From positions 1 to 61,794 of the forward strand of contig NZ_LT222317.1 of assembly GCF_900074915.1 (NCBI RefSeq): a stretch of DNA of 61,794 nucleotides, written 5' to 3'. This document shows, piece after piece, positions 46,054 through 53,972 of this stretch; within the stretch, counting starts at the first letter, position 1, and every line of letters starts with the position of its first letter. The position numbers and the translations under genes are program-made. The stretch is from Pseudomonas cerasi (GTDB taxonomy: Bacteria > Pseudomonadota > Gammaproteobacteria > Pseudomonadales > Pseudomonadaceae). Below the pieces are notes generated by a model, which worked only from the letters and a program-made list of their open reading frames with translations, was not told the DNA's origin and searched no databases.

Positions 46054-46518
46054 TCACCCAAACCAAAATGCACGATCACCCACCGTGAATGTCAATCGCT
46101 CTACTTTGTGATTTACCGTGTATTGAAATGTCACAATAGCGTCGGGGTGGTACTTTGGATCAAGCATGTAGGTATCATTGCGTCTTGGGCAGCCAGAATA
46201 AGTTGAGATAGGTTCCCCTCCCATTGCAAGCCATACCTGCCGTCTGCCCATATCTATCGTAAACGGCCAGGGCAGCTCGCCCTTGTACGTTTCAAAAGGA
46301 CTAGGCTCAGGCTCATGGAGAATGAAGCTTATCTCTTCGAACCGCATGGTTCGTGGGTCAAAATGAAGCTCGATAGCGTTCTCAGGCTCCATCTGCAGTC
46401 CGTCGTCATCTATGAAAAGACACGCAAGCGGCAAGTCGGGGATGACTGCTTCTAATACCAACTCTGAATGCTGCCGACCTAGATTTTTAATCCAACGCTC
46501 AATTGTTACTGCGTCCAT
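46054..46518 (-). CDS. DUF6392-like protein
   Basis: 154 residues, beta-rich (TIDMGRRQVWLAMG, IVTFQYTVNHKVERLTFTVGDRAFWFG). Similar to small proteins often found next to pyocin- or toxin-type genes and suspected to be immunity proteins. No toxin is visible nearby. Confidence 0.55.
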   Translation of the reverse strand: MDAVTIERWIKNLGRQHSELVLEAVIPDLPLACLFIDDDGLQMEPENAIELHFDPRTMRFEEISFILHEPEPSPFETYKGELPWPFTIDMGRRQVWLAMGGEPISTYSGCPRRNDTYMLDPKYHPDAIVTFQYTVNHKVERLTFTVGDRAFWFG

Positions 46519-46852
46519 ACCCTCTCCCCTAGAAATCTATTTGGTCATTTCGATACCGTACTGCGGCACCTCATCGGCACAAGTCGCTCGGCAGATATTT
46601 TTCTCCTGAGCATGGCTAATTCGATAGTGGCCATCAATCGCCCAGAGCAGGTTTGGGCGAAAGCAGCTACCTGATTTGGTTGCATACGCCATAAGTCCAC
46701 AACTTTAATGCTGCGCAGCATGATATATTCAGCATGTGACATGGTTTTCCCTCGTGTGGGTTCTCTGTGTTATACGGCCCGTTGGGAACTCTCACCTTCC
46801 CTGCGGGCCACCTTTTTCGCTGCTATTACACAGCGATACGTCTAGCATGAAA
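46519..46852. other. Intergenic region with a weak ORF
   Basis: A 65-codon minus-strand frame (46545-46742) has no ribosome site or motif and may not be real. A hairpin-like gggccgttgg...ccctgcgggcc lies around 46777-46810. Confidence 0.35.
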
Positions 46853-46960
46853 CAATGAATTCATGCCAATTCCCTTGAAGCTCTCACAATCCATACGAAA
46901 CATTTCGAGACTCCTTCGAACAATCATGAATTCATTTTTTCATGAAATAATGAATTCATA
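46853..46960. repeat. ATGAATTCAT repeats, partition system 2
   Basis: The words aatgaattcatg, catgaattcat and atgaattcat recur, with ttcatgaaat between. Similar words flank both ends of the operon (47216-47262; 47895-48005), so these are probable centromere sites. Confidence 0.65.
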
Positions 46961-47215
46961 TTATTTGTGTCTCGTCCTGTACTCCTCGTAAGCCTTCATC
47001 AAAAGATCGGTTATGCTCATCTGCTGCTCAGCAGCGTAAGCCTTGATTTCGGAATGCTTTTCAATAGGCACACGAATCTGAATGGGCTTCGGTAGGTTTG
47101 ATGAGCTGCGTTCAATATTGACCGGGCCTGTGGGTGCTTTTGAAGCGGCACCAAACGCGCCCACATCAATTTTTGGAGCCTGTGGTTTGCGGTTTGGTGG
47201 AGATTTATCAGTCAT
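46961..47215 (-). CDS. ParA-partner DNA-binding protein 2
   Basis: 84 residues with a disordered N-terminal part and a C-terminal ribbon-helix-helix (IQIRVPIEKHSEIKAYAAEQQMSITDLLMKAYEEY). It follows the ParA gene by 35 bases, where more ATGAATT words lie. Confidence 0.75.
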   Translation of the reverse strand: MTDKSPPNRKPQAPKIDVGAFGAASKAPTGPVNIERSSSNLPKPIQIRVPIEKHSEIKAYAAEQQMSITDLLMKAYEEYRTRHK

Positions 47216-47250
47216 ACTTCATGCTCTCATGAATTAATGCTTTCATTATA

Positions 47251-47883
47251 TCATGCATTATTCGCGTGGTTGAACACCTGCTGCACGACAGATAACGCTT
47301 TGTCATTAAGCCCTTTGAACCTAGTTTCAGTAATTGCTAGACCCAAATCCATCGCCGCGCCATACCCCGTAGAAAGCGGTATAGAGCCCGTGGCACACGC
47401 AAACCCAAAAGCTTCAATGTTAGACCTAGCGCTATCTAGCTCACGGTCAGACTGTGGTGTTCGGCTCAAAATGTAGAGAAGCTTGGTCCGTGGTACGCCT
47501 TCTGCTACAAACTCTGTTCCTAGTTTCAGTGCTTCTCGTAAATCGTCCTTTGTGACACCTGTAGGAATCACTATCACGCTAGCTACCTTAGCAATCTCCA
47601 GACTTTGATTGCTTGCATGAGGCCCGCCGTCCACTACAACCAACTGCCGTCCTTCTGCTTCTCGAATCAACTTATCAGAACGATGGTAAACCGTAGAATC
47701 GACTCTAGGTTGCAGTGACGCCTCATCGCGAGCGACAGACCAGAGGTACGAGGTCTGTTGTTGTGGGTTGATATCTGCCAATAGAGTATCCAAGCCAGCT
47801 CTCGCAGCCTCTGTGGCAATAGCTCTAGCAAGCGTTGACTTGGTGACGCCACCCTTTTGCTGTAATACCGCGATGATAGCCAT
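47251..47883 (-). CDS. parA: ParA-family partition ATPase 2
   Basis: 210 residues: QKGGVTKSTLARAIA (deviant Walker A, Val-Thr instead of Gly-Lys at one position: KGGVTKST), VVVDGGPHASN and VIVIPTGVTKDD. Short type Ib ParA. It is only distantly similar to ParA 1, so two unrelated partition loci are present on one plasmid. Confidence 0.87.
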   Translation of the reverse strand: MAIIAVLQQKGGVTKSTLARAIATEAARAGLDTLLADINPQQQTSYLWSVARDEASLQPRVDSTVYHRSDKLIREAEGRQLVVVDGGPHASNQSLEIAKVASVIVIPTGVTKDDLREALKLGTEFVAEGVPRTKLLYILSRTPQSDRELDSARSNIEAFGFACATGSIPLSTGYGAAMDLGLAITETRFKGLNDKALSVVQQVFNHANNA

Positions 47884-47894
47884 GGCTACTCCGA

Positions 47895-48005
47895 CTTCAT
47901 GAAATGCTGAAATGTTGAAATTATCTGCCTGGTCGGCAATGCCAGCGTGAGACAGTATACTGAAAGAATAATTTCATGAAAGCATTTATTCATGAAAGCA
48001 TGTAT
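47895..48005. repeat. TTCATGAAA repeats upstream of parA 2
   Basis: ttcatgaaatgctgaaat at 47897 and ttcatgaaagcatttattcatgaaagcatg at 47972-48001. Likely partition site and autoregulatory operator. Confidence 0.65.
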
Positions 48006-48257
48006 TTCTTGCTGTGACAAGGTGTCAGCTCCGGCTGGTCCAACACAACCATGTCCTTGGCGTTAGGTATGGCTCAAAAGAGTAGTTCTTTCTGGCACGG
48101 CTCATTAGGGTTGCCTTTAGGTCAATTGAGCCATAGCTGATAAGCTCAGCTTATTTGGGTATACCTAAAAAGGCCACATCATGACAAATCTCAATGTTGC
48201 GCGGTGTGCCTGCGTGTTAGTACCACTCAGGCGCTCGATCTGATATGCACCAGTAGT

Positions 48258-48286
48258 GGAACCTATCATGTCCGATCGCCAACTCA
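48258..48286 (+). promoter_or_regulatory. Hrp box-like sequence upstream of hopAB
   Basis: GGAACC, 15 bases, then CCAACTCA. Compared with CCACNNA an extra A breaks the -10 half, so this is an imperfect HrpL site. It lies 60 bases upstream of the hopAB start. Confidence 0.6.
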
Positions 48287-48345
48287 TGTCCAATTGCCGA
48301 GGACGGAACAGTCCGCAAACACAAGATCAGGAGTGGAGAGTCTAT

Positions 48346-49119
48346 ATGCCGGGTATCAACGGAGCAGGGCCATCAAATTTTTTTTGGCATTTGCGCACAG
48401 ACGGCGAGCCAGTAACTGAGCGCGAACATGACTCCAGTAGCAGTGCCAGTTCGGCGAACAGTCCGGAGTTGCCGCCGCCCGCATCTCCTGCGGAATCCGG
48501 AAGCCGGAGGCTGCTACGTTCCCCACCTTTGTCTGGCCAAATCAGAGAATGGATTGAGCAGAACATTCGGCAGGAAGCAGAGCCTCAATCCTCAAGCCTC
48601 AATAGGGCTGCAAGATTGGCGGCGATGCCGCCGCAGGAGCATGACGAAAGTAATGTGGCTTACGCAATACGCTTGCGTAGACTGAACCCGGGTGCGGATG
48701 TAAGTAGGGTAGTTGCATCCTTTATAACTGACCCGGCGGCTCGACAGCAAGTTGTGGATGATATCCGCGCAGCCTTGGATATAGCTCCACAGTTTAATCA
48801 ATTGCGTACGATCTCGAAGGCCGATGCTGAATCTGAAGAGCTGGGTTTCAGAGATGCGGCAGATCATCCCGACAACGCGACGTCCTGCCTTTTTGGTGAA
48901 GATTTGTCACTGAGTAATCCGGATCAGCAGGTGATAGGTCTAGCGGTTAATCCGACGGATAAGCCGCAGCCTTACAGCCAAGAGGTAAACAAGGCCCTTA
49001 CATTCATGGATATGAAAAAACTTGCCCAATACCTGGCAGACAAGCCCGAGCATCCGCTGAACAGACAAAGACTTGATGCCGAAACTATCGCTAAGTACGC
49101 TTTTAGAATTGTTCCCTGA
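48346..49119 (+). CDS. hopAB: HopAB (AvrPtoB)-type effector, short form
   Basis: 257 residues from the ATG at 48346 (GGAGAG upstream). The first ~75 residues follow AvrPtoB (MPGINGAGPS, SSSASSANSPE, LSGQIREWIEQ). The alignment then jumps to the C-terminal U-box-like E3 ligase domain (NVAYAIRLRRLNPGADV, TISKADAESEELGF, SLSNPDQQVIGLAVNPTD, YAFRIVP). The Pto- and Fen-binding central ~300 residues are absent. By alignment with the AvrPtoB end, F479 and P533 are kept but F525 is Tyr. Expected to ubiquitinate host kinases, with reduced target range. Confidence 0.88.
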   Translation: MPGINGAGPSNFFWHLRTDGEPVTEREHDSSSSASSANSPELPPPASPAESGSRRLLRSPPLSGQIREWIEQNIRQEAEPQSSSLNRAARLAAMPPQEHDESNVAYAIRLRRLNPGADVSRVVASFITDPAARQQVVDDIRAALDIAPQFNQLRTISKADAESEELGFRDAADHPDNATSCLFGEDLSLSNPDQQVIGLAVNPTDKPQPYSQEVNKALTFMDMKKLAQYLADKPEHPLNRQRLDAETIAKYAFRIVP

Positions 49120-49144
49120 CCGTCTGCGTTTTTGGAGTGATCCT

Positions 49145-49250
49145 CAAACGCTCAGGCGATCGCGCAGATGAGGTACGTGGAGCCCTGACAGAGGGAAGGT
49201 GCGCCCGCACCTAAGTTTCGCGGTGAAGCAACCTGCATTAATGCGGTTGT
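49145..49250 (+). mobile_element. IS801-like 3'-end remnant
   Basis: ctcaaacgctcaggcgatcg through gaggtacgtggagccctgac matches the last TnpA codons, and the following bases match the 3' non-coding end to about 8985. The terminal 22 bases are missing. It shows that hopAB was linked to an IS801-like element. Confidence 0.8.
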
Positions 49251-49301
49251 ATCGGGTAATGTGATGAGCAAGGCTTTTCCGCCCAAGAGAAAGGAAGTTC
49301 A

Positions 49302-49970
49302 GTGGCCGACTACATCAACAAAAGCATCATATGCCAGGCATACCTTCACATTGACCCAGTGCCAAAGGACTTAGACGAGGCAGCCCTCAAAGCAGAGCTA
49401 GAAAGCTTTCTGGGCGTGAGGGCGGAGTTCTTTCTCTACAAAGACGTCGGAACCGAGGTTGAGCTTAAGGAAGGATCACTCAAAATTTATCTCACAATTC
49501 TGGGGACCCTATACGCGGGTATAGCCCAGTATCCCGACTTCCGGCAGAGCGTAGAGCTATTCGCGGCAGACTCCAAGCGCGTATCGGACTACGCGATATC
49601 CGAAAGCCTGTTTTTGACTAAATCTCGCCATGATTGCGTGCTGCGTACGGAAGCACGAACCGGCGTATGTGGGACGCTGAAAAAAATTGCTGATGAGATC
49701 GACTACATCAAACGCGAATCTGGCGCCGCCGATCCCAGTCGTTTGATCGCTCGGATGGAAGCGCTGAAGAAGGAAATCTTTGTTTTCAAGGACAACGTTA
49801 CCGACCCGGCAGACAAGGAGTGGGTTTTTCCACAATTGAAACAATACGCAGACGAACAGATACCTAAAAGGGCCGTGCCTAAGGAGAACGAGTTCGTAAG
49901 CGCAGAGATTGCCAGTGCCTACATCCGTGAACATGGGCTGCTTATGCGCTCAATGAATTTGGAGAATTAA
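49302..49970 (+). CDS. Hypothetical protein, no family recognised
   Basis: 222 residues from a GTG start (AAAGGAAG upstream). Mixed alpha/beta start, then mainly helical (LKKIADEIDYIKRESG..., RLIARMEALKKEIFVFKDN). Not secreted, no membrane segments. Located between the IS801 remnant and a tRNA scar, so it came with a mobile segment. Confidence 0.6.
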   Translation: MADYINKSIICQAYLHIDPVPKDLDEAALKAELESFLGVRAEFFLYKDVGTEVELKEGSLKIYLTILGTLYAGIAQYPDFRQSVELFAADSKRVSDYAISESLFLTKSRHDCVLRTEARTGVCGTLKKIADEIDYIKRESGAADPSRLIARMEALKKEIFVFKDNVTDPADKEWVFPQLKQYADEQIPKRAVPKENEFVSAEIASAYIREHGLLMRSMNLEN

Positions 49971-50079
49971 GACACGCGATGACAGATCAAAAAGGCAGAC
50001 CGTAAAGTATGCCGCTGTCACCCTGCTGTCATGGCCACCGTTCGGAAATATAAGAAGTCGTTGAAAGCGCTGAATTGTA

Positions 50080-50137
50080 TGGTGTCCCAGGCGGGGTTCG
50101 AACCTGCAACCTTCCCCTTAGGAGGGGCCATTCTACA
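50080..50137 (-). tRNA. tRNA-Arg(CCT) 3'-half fragment (attachment-site scar)
   Basis: On the minus strand: anticodon loop CTCCTAAG, variable region, T-arm GCAGGTTCGAACCCCGC and acceptor end CTGGGACACCA. The 5' half (D-arm) is missing and one T-stem pair is mismatched, so it is no functional tRNA. Integrative elements commonly use the 3' end of tRNA genes as attB; this is likely such an att site brought in from a chromosome. Confidence 0.75.
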
Positions 50138-50164
50138 TAATCTCCGTTCGTAACGCTGCGGGGC

Positions 50165-50389
50165 CTACTCTTGCGCCCAGATGTACACTGCCTGATTGAT
50201 CGGGTCTAATGTGCCATCGCGAGCAATCCATTCGTCACCGGTCTTGCGGCAGAGGGCCTTGAGTTCATCCACTCTGATTCCATGCACTTGGGCGACACTG
50301 TGCGCAATGGCGGCAGGACCGCCGCCGTCGCGCACCTTCACAAACACCAAGTGATGCAACGGCCAGTCGGCATAGGGGTTATCACTCAT
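50165..50389 (-). CDS. Small hypothetical protein
   Basis: 74 residues from the ATG at 50389 (MSDNPYADWPLHHLVFVKV; AAAGGAC upstream). One alpha/beta domain. It follows the HigA-like gene by 34 bases on the same strand. Not recognised. Confidence 0.55.
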   Translation of the reverse strand: MSDNPYADWPLHHLVFVKVRDGGGPAAIAHSVAQVHGIRVDELKALCRKTGDEWIARDGTLDPINQAVYIWAQE

Positions 50390-50423
50390 GGAGCGTTGTC
50401 CTTTTCTTTTAATATTTTGAAAA

Positions 50424-50894
50424 TCATGCGCCAACATGTCTTGTAGTCGCTCTTGGCTTGGTTGCTGCCTTAGCGGTTGGCCTACCGTCAGGCTTAGCAG
50501 CCGCTGCTTTAGATGCTTTGCGCGGCTGCGCAACTGACCAGCTAACCGCCGCAGCTTTTGAGGCAATAGGCTGCACGGTAAGCTCTACCCCTACAGCCTC
50601 CATCAGCTTTCTAATGGTGTCGTATCGTGTTTTAACGCCACCTTTGAACGTTTTATAAAGGCTTTCCCGATTGACTCCAGCGTCCTTGGCAACCTTGTTA
50701 ACGCCTTGCGCTTTTGCGACTTCAGAAAGCGCCCGCATGAGCAATTCCGGGTCGTTTTCCTTCATGCTTTCTGCAAGGTAAGCGCTGATCGCTTCCGGGT
50801 TGTCGAGAAAGCGCGAAGCTTCATAACGGCTGGTACCGGATGTGTTCAGTTCGAGGATAGGCATATCCTTGGGGTTGAATTTGGCTTCAGTCAT
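50424..50894 (-). CDS. HigA-like antitoxin
   Basis: 156 residues. The helix-turn-helix reads LMRALSEVAKAQGVNKVAKDAGVNRESLYKTFKGG, as in the COG3636 antitoxins. A Lys/Ala-rich tail of ~50 residues (SKAAAVSWSVAQPRKASKAAAAK...) is an unusual extension that may bind DNA nonspecifically. Overlaps the toxin by 4 bases (ATGA). Confidence 0.8.
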   Translation of the reverse strand: MTEAKFNPKDMPILELNTSGTSRYEASRFLDNPEAISAYLAESMKENDPELLMRALSEVAKAQGVNKVAKDAGVNRESLYKTFKGGVKTRYDTIRKLMEAVGVELTVQPIASKAAAVSWSVAQPRKASKAAAAKPDGRPTAKAATKPRATTRHVGA

Positions 50895-51211
50895 TTCGTT
50901 TTCCCCGTAAGGGCATCAAGGATCGCTTTTGCTTCCTTGATCCCGCGTTTTTGGTCCGTTTTGTCACTACCCGAAAGCATCAGGTAAGTGGTCCCGCCAG
51001 TGCGAACGAAGTAAGCTCGGTACCCAGGCCCAACAAAGACCCGCATTTCACTGACACCATCCCCCACTGGCTCACAATCACCGAAGTTGCCTGCTTTGGC
51101 TCGATCCAAACGAGCCAAAAGAGCTGCTTTACCCTGGGCATTCCTCACACCATCAAGCCAATCATCAAACTCAGGTGTAGTGTTTATGGTGTTTTCGATG
51201 AGATCCGTCAT
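50891..51211 (-). CDS. HigB/RelE-type toxin (addiction killer protein)
   Basis: 106 residues of the COG3657 RelE/HigB-like type: FDDWLDGVRNAQGKAALLARLDRAKAGNFGDCEPVGDGVSEMRVFVGPGYRAYFV. It is a ribosome-dependent mRNA interferase by family. Toxin-first order is as usual for these pairs. Upstream bases to 51310 should carry the promoter. Confidence 0.85.
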   Translation of the reverse strand: MTDLIENTINTTPEFDDWLDGVRNAQGKAALLARLDRAKAGNFGDCEPVGDGVSEMRVFVGPGYRAYFVRTGGTTYLMLSGSDKTDQKRGIKEAKAILDALTGKTK

Positions 51212-51310
51212 GGCTTCGATTGTAGCCTACTGGCTACTACTTGTCGATAAGGGTGCGCTTCAGAAAGCGGATTTTAAGCGTGCTAAGCTGAAGCTGTATT
51301 GGGCATGTGT

Positions 51311-51770
51311 TTACTTAGCCTTTACAACCCACAGCTGATCAAGCCGCGTCGTGTAGCTCTGGCTCATCTGCTCACGCCGCATGCCCCAGTTCGGCGTCAT
51401 TGGCACTGAACCAGTGCGCAAAGTCCCACGACCCCACTTGCCGTTGATTGAATCCAAAGCAGCCATCAGTCGAACTGAACTCACCGGCTGATTGACCGCG
51501 AACAGGTCATCAGTAAATTCGCCTGGCTGGCAGATATCCATCAGCAGCACTTCGGCTTTGCTGTACCTGAAACCTGGTCGAAAAATCCGCGAGACCGCCT
51601 CCGTCGCGTATTGGGTCATCACCCTCACATCGTTGGTGGGGTAGGGCAGCTGAACCATTGCGCCATCTGCATACTTGGCCTCGTCAGGATTGAACTGGCC
51701 GGTGCGGATGCTCACCCTGATCTTTTTACACACGGAGCCTTGGGCGCGTAATTTTTCAGACGCACGCATC
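51311..51770 (-). pseudogene. rulB: rulB, UmuC-like, C-terminal fragment
   Basis: About 150 C-terminal residues of the Y-family polymerase V subunit (EKLRAQGSVCKKIRVSIRTG, AEVLLMDICQPGEFTDDLF, GKWGRGTLRTGSVP, SQSYTTRLDQLWVVK). Palm and catalytic residues are missing. The break at ~51770 adjoins the inverted-repeat element. rulB is a known integration hot spot. Confidence 0.87.
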
Positions 51771-51859
51771 ATGTAGGGGTGCCCGCAGAATTCGGAAAAA
51801 ATCGTACGGTAAGCACTGCCAACATGAGACAGGCACTCGTGCAGCCTGGACTGTGTCCG

Positions 51860-52019
51860 ATTGAAGTACACCTCAACCCGGCGTCAGGCCACTCACCAGC
51901 CCCCTGTCAGACTAGGACGGTTTTCTGTATTTCCTGACGGATCGCCGTCAACTTCTATGACCTCAACCTGACAAAATTCACGCTAGCGTACAATTTTTTC
52001 CGTTTTCTCTATTCGCCCC
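51860..52019 (-). repeat. Long terminal inverted repeat, right
   Basis: The reverse complement begins GGGGCGAATAGAGAAAACGG and tracks 38977-39140 for ~160 bases with about 10-15% differences. It ends inside the recombinase gene that follows. Confidence 0.75.
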
Positions 52020-52529
52020 TATATGGAAAATGCCAGTGGCAGCCATGCCGACCGCCCGGAATTAATTCGACTACTCAAAGATGCTCGCCGAGGTGACGTG
52101 CTGCTGGTGGAAAGCATCGATCGGCTGTCGCGGATGGATGACCAGGCTTGGCGATCCCTCAAAACAGCAATCGATAACCGAGGCATACGGATCGTCTCTG
52201 TAGATCTGCCTACCAGTCATCAAGGCATGACGGCCCAGTCGGGGGACGAGTTCACCGACCGCATGCTGGCGGCCATCAACTACATGATGATCGATATGAT
52301 GGCCGCGATCGCCAGGAAGGACTATCAACAAAGAAGACTGCGCCAAGCACAAGGGATTGAGAAGGCAAAAGCTTCAGGCGTCTACAAAGGCAGACCCGTA
52401 GACGCAGAGCTGCGTAACCGAGTGCGTGAGCTGCTGGCTGCAGGGCTCGGGATCCGCGCAGTAGCGAGGCATGCTGCGTGTTCAACTACGACCGTCATGA
52501 AGGTCCGCGACGAGCTGGCAGTGCGCTGA
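52020..52529 (+). pseudogene. Serine recombinase, 5'-truncated
   Basis: Encodes 168 residues from MENASGSHADRPEL, nearly identical to residues 39-206 of the intact copy at 33293. The catalytic Ser and first strand are replaced by the inverted repeat. The last residues differ (ELAVR versus ELAQR). Not active. Confidence 0.85.
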
Positions 52530-52553
52530 GCTTCTGATATCTCCAATCAGGGG

Positions 52554-52664
52554 ATGCACGCCCAAACCTGGAGCGCCAAGTTGGGGATCTCCCGTGCGGC
52601 ACTGATCAACATTGGAATCGATCAGGTCCTGAATCGGGGAATATCGGTCGGTGGCGAAGACTGA
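52554..52664 (+). CDS. Small ORF, possible antitoxin-like or truncated gene
   Basis: 36 codons, MHAQTWSAKLGISRAALIN, with a helix-turn-helix flavour. It starts in ggggatgcacgcccaaacc, which resembles the Tn3-like end at 5910. Probably the end of a truncated gene. Confidence 0.35.
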   Translation: MHAQTWSAKLGISRAALINIGIDQVLNRGISVGGED

Positions 52665-52711
52665 TTAGATATTAAAAGCACTCCATATCAAAATATTGAT
52701 TGAATATTGAT

Positions 52712-52877
52712 ATGGGCTTTCAGTATATCTATGGAAGGTCTGAAGTAGGCAGACTTTTTAACCCTCCCGTTGCTTCAAAGTTTCAAAAAACGTCGTTTCA
52801 ATCGAAAATCAGACCTTTGCCTCGCCCAACTCCTCTTTTTTCTTCGGACAAGCGCTTTTTAGCGTCAATTGTCCACA
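52712..52877 (+). pseudogene. Unknown N-terminal fragment next to IS5
   Basis: ATG 52712 opens MGFQYIYGRSEVGRLFNPPVAS and a Ser/Pro/Lys-rich stretch, then runs into the IS5 transposase region on the opposite strand. It could be the start of an effector gene cut by the insertion, but no Hrp box is visible. Confidence 0.35.
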
Positions 52878-53855
52878 TTACAGGCGCACCTCTCCTGTAT
52901 TCAGCAGTCGTTTTCGCATCATCCACAGATTGGACAGAGCAAATAGCGTGGTCTGCTGCGCAGTGTTTTTCAGCAGGCCTCGGAAGCGTACTTTCGTATA
53001 ACCAAACTGGCGTTTGATCACTCGAAACGGATGCTCAACCTTGGCGCGCAGTTGAGCTTTCGCGTATTCGATTTTGCGACGCATGCGCCCGATCAGACTT
53101 TCCTTTGCATGCTTTTTATAACTGCTGGGCCGCGCTGCAATCGACCATATCATTTGGCGATTTTGATGCTCGGGACGCTTTTCGACACCGGTGTAGCCCG
53201 CGTCGCCAGAGACGTAAGTTTCTTCTCCGTGCAGTAACTGGTCGACCTGAGTTACGTCAGCTACATTCGCCGCCGTGCCCACCACGCTATGCACCAAACC
53301 GGATTCGGCATCGACACCGATGTGCGCTTTCATCCCGAAGAAATATTGATTTCCTTTCTTCGTCTGGTGCATTTCAGGGTCACGTTTTCCGTCCTCGTTC
53401 TTGGTCGAACTCGCCGCATGGATGATCGTTGCATCGACCACGGTGCCCTGGCGCAGCAACAAACCACGGTCGCCCAAATAGCCATTGATGACCTGCAAAA
53501 TCCCACCGGCCAGCTCATGTTTCTCCAGCAGTCGGCGGAAATTGAGGATCGTGGTTTCGTCCGGAATCCGATCCAGGTGCAGTCCTGCAAACTGTCGCAG
53601 AATTGTGGTTTCGTAGAGCGATTCTTCCATGGCCGGATCGCTGTAGCCGAACCAGTTTTGCATCAGATGAACCCGCAACATCGCCATCAACGGATAGGCA
53701 GGGCGACCACCTTCGCCCTTTGGATAGTGTGGCTCGATCAGTTTGACCAAGCCATTCCAGGGCACGACCTGATCCATCTCGATCAGGAAGCGTTCACGGC
53801 GGGTTTGTTTGCGTTTGCCAGCGTATTCGGCGTCAGCGAAGGACATCTGCTTCAT
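52878..53855 (-). CDS. IS5-family transposase
   Basis: 325 residues. DDE-type: VVDATIIHAASS (first Asp), GMKAHIGVDAESGLVHSVVGTAANVADVTQ, VSGDAGYTGVEKR (second Asp), and RAKVEHPFRVIKRQFGYTKVRFRG (Glu region, Y-x2-R-x3-E-like). N-terminal DUF772 domain (ALMAMLRVHLMQNWFGYSD-like). Complete length for the IS5 subgroup. Confidence 0.92.
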   Translation of the reverse strand: MKQMSFADAEYAGKRKQTRRERFLIEMDQVVPWNGLVKLIEPHYPKGEGGRPAYPLMAMLRVHLMQNWFGYSDPAMEESLYETTILRQFAGLHLDRIPDETTILNFRRLLEKHELAGGILQVINGYLGDRGLLLRQGTVVDATIIHAASSTKNEDGKRDPEMHQTKKGNQYFFGMKAHIGVDAESGLVHSVVGTAANVADVTQVDQLLHGEETYVSGDAGYTGVEKRPEHQNRQMIWSIAARPSSYKKHAKESLIGRMRRKIEYAKAQLRAKVEHPFRVIKRQFGYTKVRFRGLLKNTAQQTTLFALSNLWMMRKRLLNTGEVRL

Positions 53856-53926
53856 CGGGACTCAACCGTTCAGTGCTTGGGACTGGCGTATTTCACCAGA
53901 TTTGGAAGTCTTTTTCAGAGTTTCCC
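52878..53926 (-). mobile_element. IS5-family insertion sequence
   Basis: Includes an intact transposase and, on the right, the tip TTCAGAGTTTCCC (inverted GGGAAACTCTGAAAAAG) near 53926. I could not find the matching left tip; it may lie in 52780-52877 or be lost. The insertion separates the effector-like gene at 53973 from its upstream DNA. Confidence 0.7.
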
Positions 53927-53972
53927 TATGCATCAATAGTTACCCACCAGTCAATCCGATAGGTGCTTTCAA

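Noticed and set aside
46545..46742. 65-codon minus-strand ORF
   Set aside because: No ribosome binding site, motif or neighbour to support it; noted only within the intergenic entry.
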